Origin: Yoonia maritima | GTDB lineage: Bacteria > Pseudomonadota > Alphaproteobacteria > Rhodobacterales > Rhodobacteraceae | Direction of reading: 5' to 3' | DNA length: 36,276 bases | NCBI RefSeq assembly: GCF_003003285.1 | Contig: NZ_PVTP01000018.1 | Span: forward strand, 1 to 36,276 | Shown: positions 8,401 to 15,932 of the stretch, piece after piece | How the letters are laid out: the number at the start of each line of letters is the position of its first letter | Numbering within the stretch: position 1 is the stretch's first letter | Program-made: the position numbers and the translations under genes | Notes under the pieces: model-generated | Databases searched by the model: none | What the model saw: the letters and a program-made list of their open reading frames with translations, nothing else | What the model was told of the DNA's origin: nothing

Positions 8401-8437
8401 GAGTGTGGCTGGGAAGGCCTGGCCGCACTCACTTTTT
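8401..8437 (+). terminator. intrinsic terminator/attenuator between binding protein and lyase genes
   Basis: GAGTGTGGC (8401-8409) pairs with GCCGCACTC (8422-8430), nine pairs including one G-U, and is followed by ACTTTTTCTT. It lies inside an operon, so partial termination is more likely than a complete stop; it could also stabilise the upstream mRNA. Confidence 0.55.
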
Positions 8438-8461
8438 CTTCACGAAAATCAAGGAAATCAG

Positions 8462-10819
8462 ATGCCCGCTCAAACACTTCTTCCTCTAGACGAACCCAAG
8501 GCGGGCCGCCTGACAATTCAGTACGCGCCAGATCGCGACACACATGTCGTTGAAAATCCGCCGCGGTTTACTTGGCTGCCTGTGATCGAAGATGAAGCGC
8601 AGTATGTGCTGCGCGTATCGGCTGACGCGGCGTTTTCGGATCAGGCCACTCAGACGTTTTCAGGTATCCCGCTGAATTTCTTTACACCCGACGTCGTTTT
8701 GAAGCCGGGTGAATATCATTGGTCGTACGCAGTCTGCGATCCAAAGACGGGCAGGCCAACGACGGAGTGGAGCACAACACGTACGTTCTCTATCACCGAG
8801 GGCCTACCGGAAACGCCGCTCTCATCGCGAAAGGTACGGTTTGCTAAGCTGACCCGCAGCCACCCGCGCTTGTGGATGACATCGGATAGTCTGAATGCAT
8901 TTCGCAAAGATATTTCCGCTGATCCTGACCATTGTACTTGGGCTACGTTCTTTGAAAAATCGGTCTTACCGTGGATGGATCAAGAGATCATGCCGCAACC
9001 GGCTGGTTACCCAGACCACAAGCGTGTCGCTTCGGTCTGGCGGCAAACCTATATCGACTGTCAAGAACTGCTGTACGCAATCCGTCATCTAGCGATCGGT
9101 GGTCAGGTTACGAATGACGATGCGATGCTGACACGTGCCAAAGAATGGCTATTGTCAGCGGCGGCTTGGGATCCTGCTGGCACGACATCACGCAGCTATA
9201 CTGACGAATGGGCATTTCGCGTGAACCTTGCGCTCGCTTGGGGTTATGACTGGCTCTATGATCAGATGAATGAGGCAGAACGCGACCTTGTGCGCACATC
9301 GCTTTTGGCGCGGACGCGCGAAACAGCGGATCACGTGATCAAGCACGCGAATATTCATCTGTTTCCATTTGATAGCCACGCGGTGCGCGCCGTTTCGGCT
9401 GTCATTATTCCTGCGGCTATCGCGCTTCTTGATGATGAACCAGAGGCCGAAGGTTGGTTGAACTACGCCATCGAATTTCTTTCCACGGTCTACACACCAT
9501 GGGGTGATAGCGACGGCGGTTGGGCCGAAGGGCCGCATTATTGGATGACCGGAATGGCCTATCTTATCGATGCAGCGAACCTTCTTAAGGGGTATGCGGG
9601 CATTGATCTGTATAAACGCCCATTCTTTCAAAAAACGGGCGATATGCCGCTTTATACCAAAGCACCGGATACCCGCCGCGCAACATTTGGCGATGATAGC
9701 ACTATGGGCGATCTGCCTGCGGTTAAGATCGGTTACAATCTACGCCAGTTTGCCGGCGTGACCGGCGATGGTGCGTATCAATGGTATTACGACGAAATCA
9801 AGCGCATCAACCCAGGAACCGAAAAAGCATTCTATAACTGGGGATGGTGGGACTTTAATTTTGACGAATTGGTCTATCGCACTGACTTTCCAATTGTCGA
9901 AGCAACCATCCCTGAAGATGGCATGCGCTGGTTCAAGGGGATCGGTTGGGTTGCCGTTCAGCACGCGATGGACAAGCCAGATGAGCATATTCAGTTTGTT
10001 ATGAAATCTTCGCCGTTTGGGTCAATCAGCCACAGCCACGGTGATCAGAACGCGTTCTGCCTGTCTGCGTTTGGCGAAGACTTGGCGATCCAGTCGGGGC
10101 ATTACGTCGCCTTTAATTCGACCATGCACCAAAACTGGCGCCGTCAAACCGTTTCAAAGAATGCGATCTTGATCGATGGTAAAGGGCAGTACGCTGGCCG
10201 TGACAAAGCGGTCGCGATGCAGTCAACCGGTCGCATTGAAATCGCCGAAGATCGTGGCGACCACATATACATTCACGGTGATGCGACGGCGGCCTATCAG
10301 ACCCTATCGCCCGAGGTTACATCGGTTCAGCGCGAAGTCTATTTCGTGAATGGTGAATACTTTGTCATCGTGGACAGTATTGATGCTGATACACCCGTTA
10401 GCATCGATTGGCAGCTTCATGCGAACGCACCACTTGCGCTGGGCGATAGCACGTTCCGCTATAGCGGTGACCGCGCAGGATTTTACGGCAAGGTCTTGTG
10501 GTCAGAGTCCGGTGCACCAACCCTATCGCAATATACCGGTTTTCCTGATGTAGACCCATCCGAGATCGAAGGTCTGCCAATCAGCACCTGCCTTAAGATG
10601 ACTTTTCCAAAGTCGGTTCGCCACCGTATCGCAACATTGCTGGTTCCATACCCGCAATCCGCACCGCGCCGCGTGTTTAGCTTTCTCGATGATCAAGGAT
10701 ACGACTGTGATCTCTATTTCACAGATGCCGACGACCGCAGCTTTAAGGTCGTCGTTCCTAAAACATTCGATGTCGGCAATCAGCCGACCGTCTCAGTACA
10801 AACAAAGGAAAAAACATGA
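8462..10819 (+). CDS. exo-type oligoalginate lyase, polysaccharide lyase family 15
   Basis: This 785-residue protein has no signal peptide and is expected in the cytoplasm. It has an N-terminal DUF4962-like beta domain (about 15-115; VENPPRFTWLP), a central alpha/alpha-barrel and a C-terminal heparinase II/III-like beta domain with SISHSHGDQN (521-530). His306 in FPFDSHAVRA, Tyr360 in DGGWAEGPHYW and His526 line up, with a constant offset of five, with the catalytic His311, Tyr365 and His531 I recall for Atu3025, a 776-residue PL15 lyase. It releases unsaturated monouronates from oligo-alginate by beta-elimination. ATG 8462 (AAGGAAATCAG before it) is preferred to 8405, which lies in the hairpin. 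The family also contains heparin-type lyases, so the exact substrate is inferred from neighbours. Confidence 0.88.
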   Translation: MPAQTLLPLDEPKAGRLTIQYAPDRDTHVVENPPRFTWLPVIEDEAQYVLRVSADAAFSDQATQTFSGIPLNFFTPDVVLKPGEYHWSYAVCDPKTGRPTTEWSTTRTFSITEGLPETPLSSRKVRFAKLTRSHPRLWMTSDSLNAFRKDISADPDHCTWATFFEKSVLPWMDQEIMPQPAGYPDHKRVASVWRQTYIDCQELLYAIRHLAIGGQVTNDDAMLTRAKEWLLSAAAWDPAGTTSRSYTDEWAFRVNLALAWGYDWLYDQMNEAERDLVRTSLLARTRETADHVIKHANIHLFPFDSHAVRAVSAVIIPAAIALLDDEPEAEGWLNYAIEFLSTVYTPWGDSDGGWAEGPHYWMTGMAYLIDAANLLKGYAGIDLYKRPFFQKTGDMPLYTKAPDTRRATFGDDSTMGDLPAVKIGYNLRQFAGVTGDGAYQWYYDEIKRINPGTEKAFYNWGWWDFNFDELVYRTDFPIVEATIPEDGMRWFKGIGWVAVQHAMDKPDEHIQFVMKSSPFGSISHSHGDQNAFCLSAFGEDLAIQSGHYVAFNSTMHQNWRRQTVSKNAILIDGKGQYAGRDKAVAMQSTGRIEIAEDRGDHIYIHGDATAAYQTLSPEVTSVQREVYFVNGEYFVIVDSIDADTPVSIDWQLHANAPLALGDSTFRYSGDRAGFYGKVLWSESGAPTLSQYTGFPDVDPSEIEGLPISTCLKMTFPKSVRHRIATLLVPYPQSAPRRVFSFLDDQGYDCDLYFTDADDRSFKVVVPKTFDVGNQPTVSVQTKEKT

Positions 10820-11559
10820 AACTTCAAGGTAAAGCAGCGATCGTAACAGGTGGTGGCCGGGATATCGGATTGGCTGTCGCGCTTAAGCTCGCGTCAGAAG
10901 GTGCAAGCGTTGCGATTAACTATTTTTCAAGCAGTGAAGGCGCTGACAAAGCAGTTGAAACAATCACTGCCCAAGGCGGGCGCGCGTTCGCCATGCAAGG
11001 TGACCTAACCAAGCAAGAAGATGTTGATGCGCTTGTCGCAAAAACAGTTGCTGACTTTGGCGGCGTTGATGTCTTGGTCAACAACGCTGGTGGTCTGATC
11101 GCGAGAAAAACCATCGCTGATATGCCTATCGATCACTGGAATGCAGTGATGGACTTGAACCTGACCAGCACGTTCATGATCACCAAGGCGTGCCTTGCAC
11201 ATATGGAATCCGGTGCGATTGTGAATCTTGCAAGCCAAGCTGGGCGTGACGGCGGTGGGCCGGGTGCTGTTGCCTATGCCACAGCAAAAGGTGCTGTCAT
11301 GACAATGACGCGCGGGCTGGCCAAAGAGCTGGGGCCGAATATTCGCGTAAACGCGTTGTGCCCTGGCATGATCGATACCGATTTCCACAACGTCCACACA
11401 CCTGATGCAGGGCGCCGTGGGTTCGAAGCCGCAGCGCCGCTCAAGCGCCAAGGTCACACGGATGATGCTGCGAACCTTGTTCTATTCCTCGCATGTAACG
11501 ACTCTGCCTTCATCACAGGTGCAAACATCGACCTAAACGGCGGCATGTTGTTTTCCTAA
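10816..11559 (+). CDS. SDR-family oxidoreductase, probable DEH reductase
   Basis: This 247-residue classical short-chain dehydrogenase has the nucleotide-binding turn TGGGRDIG (11-18), NNAG (89-92), the structural Asn115 and the catalytic Ser140, Tyr154 and Lys158 (YATAK). The C-terminal GANIDLNGG is standard for the family. It overlaps the lyase gene by four bases. In alginate-using bacteria an SDR (A1-R type) reduces 4-deoxy-L-erythro-5-hexoseulose uronate (DEH) to 2-keto-3-deoxygluconate; position between PL15 and the KDG kinase fits that step. NADH versus NADPH preference cannot be settled by eye. Confidence 0.85.
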   Translation: MKLQGKAAIVTGGGRDIGLAVALKLASEGASVAINYFSSSEGADKAVETITAQGGRAFAMQGDLTKQEDVDALVAKTVADFGGVDVLVNNAGGLIARKTIADMPIDHWNAVMDLNLTSTFMITKACLAHMESGAIVNLASQAGRDGGGPGAVAYATAKGAVMTMTRGLAKELGPNIRVNALCPGMIDTDFHNVHTPDAGRRGFEAAAPLKRQGHTDDAANLVLFLACNDSAFITGANIDLNGGMLFS

Positions 11560-11580
11560 CGACACGACAAGGAACTAAAA

Positions 11581-11892
11581 ATGTCTGACTATCCGATTGT
11601 TCCAACCGGAGAACACGTCACGCGCCAAGTGTTGTCTGACCATCCTGACTTGATGGTCGTTGCCTTCCGTTTTGAAGCGGAGGGCAGCATCGGCGCTTTG
11701 CACGATCACCCACATGTGCAGTCTACTTATGTCGAAAGCGGTCGGTTCCGATTTACGCTCGGTGATCAAGAGCGTGAAGTCAGCGCAGGCGATAGCTTTG
11801 TCATCCCATCGGGGCAAACGCACGGATGTGTTTGCCTTGAACCGGGCAAGTTGGTTGATTGCTTTACGCCGCGCCGCGACGATTTTTTATAG
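11581..11892 (+). CDS. kdgF: KdgF-like cupin, unsaturated-uronate ring-opening enzyme
   Basis: The 103-residue single-domain cupin carries the metal motif H41-D-H43 followed by Q47 and the conserved G54, plus His81 in the second motif (GDSFVIPSGQTHG). KdgF converts unsaturated monouronates from alginate or pectin lyases to the linear keto form DEH. Both the HxH...Q...H pattern and the position next to the DEH reductase and KDG kinase agree with this. AAGGA lies upstream. The symbol is given by family resemblance and context. Confidence 0.82.
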   Translation: MSDYPIVPTGEHVTRQVLSDHPDLMVVAFRFEAEGSIGALHDHPHVQSTYVESGRFRFTLGDQEREVSAGDSFVIPSGQTHGCVCLEPGKLVDCFTPRRDDFL

Positions 11893-11909
11893 ACTGTAGG
11901 ATACAAATT

Positions 11910-12848
11910 ATGCGCGTCCTCGCGATTGGCGAATGCATGGCCGAACTCGCCCCGGCGGCCGAGCCTGATGATTATCATCTCGGTTTTGCAGGTGATACTT
12001 TTAACACCGCTTGGTACCTTGCCCGGTTACGGCCTGATATGGATGTGTCGTTTTTTACTGCCGTTGGGACTGATCCGCTGTCGTATCAAATGCGTGAGGC
12101 ATTCGCGACAAGTGGTATCGACAGCAGCTACGTATTGTCCGTGCCAGACAGCACGGTTGGTCTGTATATGATTTCACTCGAGAACGGAGAACGCAGTTTT
12201 TCCTATTGGCGCGGGCAATCAGCCGCGCGGCAATTGGCAACCAACCCGCAATTGCTCGCCCGTGCCATGACCGAAGTAGATCTGATCTATTTCTCGGGGA
12301 TTACGTTGGCTATTTTAGATGTGACTTCACGTGAAATCCTTTTGGATGCGCTGCGAGTTGCCCGTGCCAGCGGGAAAGTAATTGCCTTTGATCCGAACCT
12401 ACGGCCTCGTTTGTGGTCAGGCACTTCCGAAATGACCGCGACGATCATGCAAGGCGCTACTGTGAGTGACATTGCCTTGCCATCCTATGAGGATGAGGCC
12501 GAATGGTTTGGCGATGACGACCCGATCGCCACCGTTGATCGGTACGCCTCGGCCGGGGCGACCACCATCGTTGTCAAGAATGGTGCGGATGCTGTGCATT
12601 TTCGCCACGGTGATATGTCCGGGGTAATGCCAGTGCCGCCATTGAACCACGTCATTGATACAACAGCGGCGGGTGACAGTTTTAACGCCGGCATTTTGGC
12701 TGGGATCGCTGAAAACGCACCCTTGAATGATAGCATCACGCTGGCTTGCCGTTTGGCGGGGGCAGTAGTGCAAGGAAAAGGTGCGCTTGTTCCTATCGAT
12801 CCCACTTTGTTTGATGCGGTGTCTGTCAAAGGAAATGAGAATGCCTAA
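11910..12848 (+). CDS. kdgK: 2-keto-3-deoxygluconate (KDG) kinase, PfkB family
   Basis: The 312-residue ribokinase-fold enzyme starts MRVLAIGECMAEL and continues with GGDT-like FAGDTFNTAWYLARL. It has the KDG-kinase segment FDPNLRPRLW (160-169) and the ATP/catalytic PfkB motif DTTAAGDSFNAG (250-261), with Asp256 the expected base. It phosphorylates KDG to KDPG in the cytoplasm. It starts 17 bp after the cupin and overlaps the next gene by eight bases. A longer upstream frame overlaps the cupin and is not needed. Confidence 0.88.
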   Translation: MRVLAIGECMAELAPAAEPDDYHLGFAGDTFNTAWYLARLRPDMDVSFFTAVGTDPLSYQMREAFATSGIDSSYVLSVPDSTVGLYMISLENGERSFSYWRGQSAARQLATNPQLLARAMTEVDLIYFSGITLAILDVTSREILLDALRVARASGKVIAFDPNLRPRLWSGTSEMTATIMQGATVSDIALPSYEDEAEWFGDDDPIATVDRYASAGATTIVVKNGADAVHFRHGDMSGVMPVPPLNHVIDTTAAGDSFNAGILAGIAENAPLNDSITLACRLAGAVVQGKGALVPIDPTLFDAVSVKGNENA

Positions 12849-13581
12849 TCCACAGTCAGAAAACGCAATTTCGCTCGACTCTGAAACGCTTTCGCGTTTG
12901 TCACAGGCAAGTACGGCAACAGTCGCCACGCTTTTGTTTAAGCGAGGATATCATAACGCGTATGTCCAAGGTGTCTCTGCACTCGCGCCGGGAAAGCAGA
13001 CACTTGTTGGGCCAGCCTATACCTTGCGCTATCTTCCTGCGCGGCCCGACACTGATCCGCTTGATGCGTTCCGTGAACCGGACCATCCACAACGCGTTGC
13101 TGTCGAAGAATGCCCTGAAGGGGCTGTATTAGTAATGGACTGCAGGCAAGATGCATCGGCCGCGTCGGCAGGATCGATTTTGTTGACCCGATTACAGATA
13201 CGCGGTGCGGCTGGGGTTGTAAGCGACGGAGGTATCCGGGATGCGGCCGGGGCATCGGCGCTACAGATGCCTGTGTTTGCGGCCAAGCCTTCCGCGCCCA
13301 CTAATTTGACGAAACACCATGCCGTAGACATCGGCCTTCCGATCGCATGCGGTGGTGTTGCGGTTTATCCGGGCGATATTGTTTTGGGCGATGATGATGG
13401 TGTGATGATTATCCCGCGTCACCTTGCAAACGAAATCGCCGAAGAAAGCGTTGCTATGGAACTGTTTGAGGCTTTTGTTCTCGAAGAAGTTAATCGCGGC
13501 GTTTCAATCCGCGGCCTATATCCACCAACAGATCCTGACACGCTTGTCCGTTTCCACGAATGGCAACGGCAAAACGCATAG
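12841..13581 (+). CDS. RraA-family (HMG/CHA aldolase-like) protein; candidate for the KDPG step
   Basis: This 246-residue protein has the RraA fold signature GSILLTRLQIRGAAGVVSDG followed by GIRDA (131-135). The Arg133-Asp134 pair matches the Arg-Asp that binds substrate and metal in class II pyruvate aldolases of this fold. Known activities of relatives are 4-hydroxy-4-methyl-2-oxoglutarate aldolase and oxaloacetate decarboxylase. The ordinary next step after KdgK would be KDPG cleavage by Eda, and no Eda-type gene is present in the window, so this protein may do a related retro-aldol cleavage. That assignment is inference only. The gene overlaps kdgK by eight bases, indicating coupled translation. 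Confidence 0.75.
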   Translation: MPNPQSENAISLDSETLSRLSQASTATVATLLFKRGYHNAYVQGVSALAPGKQTLVGPAYTLRYLPARPDTDPLDAFREPDHPQRVAVEECPEGAVLVMDCRQDASAASAGSILLTRLQIRGAAGVVSDGGIRDAAGASALQMPVFAAKPSAPTNLTKHHAVDIGLPIACGGVAVYPGDIVLGDDDGVMIIPRHLANEIAEESVAMELFEAFVLEEVNRGVSIRGLYPPTDPDTLVRFHEWQRQNA

Positions 13582-13612
13582 CATTCAAATTCAATTACCG
13601 GAGAAGTTAACA

Positions 13613-14131
13613 ATGCCTACACCCAAACCCATTGCCGGAAGTACACTGAAGCCGATGTCGTTTCCCCGTCTCGGTGGCGGAGAGGTCACAGTCGGCGGTA
13701 GCAAAGACAACTGGACTTTGTTTATTGTGTATCGCGGCAAGCATTGTCCGCGCTGTAAAAAGTACCTCAACATACTGAATGATATGCGTGCTGAATGGGC
13801 TGCTGCGGGCTTTGATATTGCCGTCGTATCTGCGGATACAGTGGAAAAAGCCGCAGCTGACCAACAGGAGTTTGGGTGGGATTTCGCGCTAGGTTACGGG
13901 CTAACAGAACCTCAGATGGCAGAGTTGGGTTTGTTCGTTACCGAGCCTCTTTCGCCAACAGAAACGGATCGCCGTTTCGCAGAACCAGGTACATTCGTGA
14001 TTCGTCCCGATGGCAGTATTTTGTTGATTTCAATTTCGAACGGCCCCTCCGCGCGCCCTGAGCTAAGCGAATTGCTGGACGGTATGATCTTCACAAAGCA
14101 AAATGACCGCCCGCCACGTGGCACTGTTTGA
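13613..14131 (+). CDS. AhpC/TSA-type redoxin with CPRC motif
   Basis: The 172-residue thioredoxin-fold protein has HCPRC (Cys45, Cys48) after the first strand (WTLFIVYRGKHCPRC). This corresponds to the peroxidatic region of AhpC/TSA proteins, here with two cysteines two residues apart. The later segment EPGTFVIRPDGSILL contains the cis-Pro-like region of the fold. No signal peptide is seen. It starts 31 bp after the RraA-like gene, with GGAGAAG upstream of the ATG at 13613. Its role in a uronate operon is not obvious. Candidates are peroxide defence or repair of a cysteine enzyme of the pathway. Confidence 0.75.
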   Translation: MPTPKPIAGSTLKPMSFPRLGGGEVTVGGSKDNWTLFIVYRGKHCPRCKKYLNILNDMRAEWAAAGFDIAVVSADTVEKAAADQQEFGWDFALGYGLTEPQMAELGLFVTEPLSPTETDRRFAEPGTFVIRPDGSILLISISNGPSARPELSELLDGMIFTKQNDRPPRGTV

Positions 14132-14152
14132 CAGTTCAACGCCTGCAACCAT

Positions 14153-14180
14153 GTTTAAGCCGCTATTTTTCGGCTTAAAC
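14153..14180 (+). terminator. stem-loop at the end of the alginate operon
   Basis: GTTTAAGCCG (14153-14162) and CGGCTTAAAC (14171-14180) form a perfect ten-pair stem with an 8-base T-rich loop. No long T-run follows, so termination strength is uncertain. Confidence 0.5.
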
Positions 14181-14223
14181 TTAAGAAAACGACACCAAAT
14201 ACTGCTTGCCGCAAAGGGTTTGT

Positions 14224-14257
14224 TTGACACGTTAACTTAGCGAGTATACTAGTATAC
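14224..14257 (+). promoter_or_regulatory. promoter with GntR-type palindrome before the TRAP operon
   Basis: TTGACA (14224-14229) is a perfect -35 box. TATACT (14245-14250), 15 bases on, is the best -10 candidate. It lies within the perfect 14-bp palindrome GTATACTAGTATAC (14244-14257). The core ACTAGTATACC is identical to the tandem sites at 3715 and 3735, so a repressor bound here would cover the promoter. Confidence 0.68.
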
Positions 14258-14332
14258 CTGTTGGCGTGTTGGGAGAGAACCCAACGGTTCTAGGGAAGCA
14301 CGCAAGCAAACAATTGGATCTGGGAGGATTAC

Positions 14333-15316
14333 ATGACATTGGCTTTTACAATTCGCGGCGCCCTAATTGGTAGCTGTCTGGCGTTCGCCGCCACCTCGGT
14401 TGCGGCAGAACAACTTCGTGGTTGGAATATCCACGTAGAGGATTATCCGGTTTCCATTGCGATGGAATCCTTCGCAGCAGAGGTTGCCGAACGCACCAAT
14501 GGCGAACTGACCGCAAAGACATTCCACAACGGTGTCTTAGGCAGTCAGCCTGACGCTATCGAACAAATCCGCCTAGGAGTGATCGACTTTGGTGAATTCA
14601 GCCTTGGGCCTATGGGAACATCAATTCCTGAAACAAACGTTGTATCGCTGCCATTCATTTTTCCAAGCATCCCGGCGATGTATGAAATGATGGACGGCGA
14701 AGTTGGCGAAGCTATCGGCGCGGGTATGATTGAGCGTGGTATCGTTCCGTTGGGTTGGTACGATGCGGGTGCGCGGTCATTCTATAACTCTGTACGTCCG
14801 ATCAACACTCCAGCAGACGTTGAAGGTCTCAAGGTTCGCGTAATGAGCAATGATTTGTTTGTTTCGATGGTTGAATCGATGGATGGTAACGCGACACCCA
14901 TGGCGTTCGCCGAAGTGTATCAGTCAATCCAGACTGGCGTTGTCGATGGTGCGGAAAATAACCCACCCTCATACGAATCCACCAGCCACTATGAGGTTGC
15001 CCCTTTCTACTCATTGACGGAGCACTTGATCATTCCAGAGTGCCTATGCATGTCGAAAGCAACCTGGGACAAGCTGACAGCTGAACAGCAGGAGATCTTG
15101 TTAGATGCAGGTCACAACAGCGCACTTCTTCAGCGTGAACTATGGCAGGCACGTGAAGCCGCAAGCATGGAAATCGTAAAGGCGGGCGGCACAGTCGTGA
15201 ACACAATCGCAGACAAAGGCCCATTCCAAGACGCAATGGCACCTGTTTACGAAAAGTTCCTGGCAGATAATCCAGACCTTGCTGATTTGGTCAACATGAT
15301 CCGCGACGCAAGCTAA
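14333..15316 (+). CDS. TRAP transporter periplasmic binding protein, DctP family
   Basis: The 327-residue protein has a signal peptide of about 25 residues (cleavage near VAA/EQ). DctP features follow: the carboxylate-binding Arg in GLKVRVMSN (about 164-172) and the segment YQSIQTGVVDGAENNPPSY (about 199-217). The VDGAENNPPSY form is common in binders of uronates and related sugar acids. It delivers a monomeric acid to the DctQ/DctM pair encoded next. Shared regulation with the alginate operon makes a uronate such as glucuronate, mannuronate or KDG likely, but the ligand is not proven. Confidence 0.88.
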   Translation: MTLAFTIRGALIGSCLAFAATSVAAEQLRGWNIHVEDYPVSIAMESFAAEVAERTNGELTAKTFHNGVLGSQPDAIEQIRLGVIDFGEFSLGPMGTSIPETNVVSLPFIFPSIPAMYEMMDGEVGEAIGAGMIERGIVPLGWYDAGARSFYNSVRPINTPADVEGLKVRVMSNDLFVSMVESMDGNATPMAFAEVYQSIQTGVVDGAENNPPSYESTSHYEVAPFYSLTEHLIIPECLCMSKATWDKLTAEQQEILLDAGHNSALLQRELWQAREAASMEIVKAGGTVVNTIADKGPFQDAMAPVYEKFLADNPDLADLVNMIRDAS

Positions 15317-15400
15317 AACACTTGCGAAACGCCAAGCGGCCTGTGTCAATGTAAGGCATGGGCCGTATTTCTGTCAGGCTAAAATTCAAGTGAGACGAGA

Positions 15401-15931
15401 ATGAGCGGTTCTAAATCTCTAATAGCGCGCTGTGAAACTGTACTGGATGTGATCCAGAGGATCAGCATTTTTACGGCATCCGTGGCGTTGGTGGTACTTG
15501 TTATCACTTTTGGTTGGTTGGTTTTTGGCCGATATGTTCTGAACGTTACACCGACCTGGGTCGAACAGCTTGCGCTATTACTGATATGCTACATTGCCTT
15601 TCTTGGCGCGGCGGCGGGCGTCCGAGAGGGAACACATCTTGGAGTCACCATATTTCGTGACCTGATGCCTATTGTTGTACAGAAAGTTGTAATTATCAGC
15701 ATCGACTTTGTTCTTGCGGCATTTGGTATTGTGATGTGTATAGCGGGCATCACGCTTATGAAATTTGGGTGGGACTCGTTCCTACCGATGCTCAACATTC
15801 CGGAAAGCTTTCGAACGCTTGCCATTACATTGTGTGGCGCGTTGATCGTTTTGAACGCCGGTATCCGCGGCCTCATTCGGATTGCGACGTTCTCCGAATG
15901 GAAACCTAACCCATATTTGCAGGAGTCCTAA
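15401..15931 (+). CDS. TRAP transporter small permease, DctQ family
   Basis: The 176-residue membrane protein has four predicted spans. The family phrase WVEQLALLLICYIAFLGAAA (about 54-73) with the following GVREGTHLGV is typical of DctQ. It pairs with DctM in the inner membrane. It lies 84 bp after the binding-protein gene and one base before dctM. Start ATG 15401 has GAGACGAGA just upstream. Confidence 0.88.
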   Translation: MSGSKSLIARCETVLDVIQRISIFTASVALVVLVITFGWLVFGRYVLNVTPTWVEQLALLLICYIAFLGAAAGVREGTHLGVTIFRDLMPIVVQKVVIISIDFVLAAFGIVMCIAGITLMKFGWDSFLPMLNIPESFRTLAITLCGALIVLNAGIRGLIRIATFSEWKPNPYLQES

Positions 15932-15932
15932 G

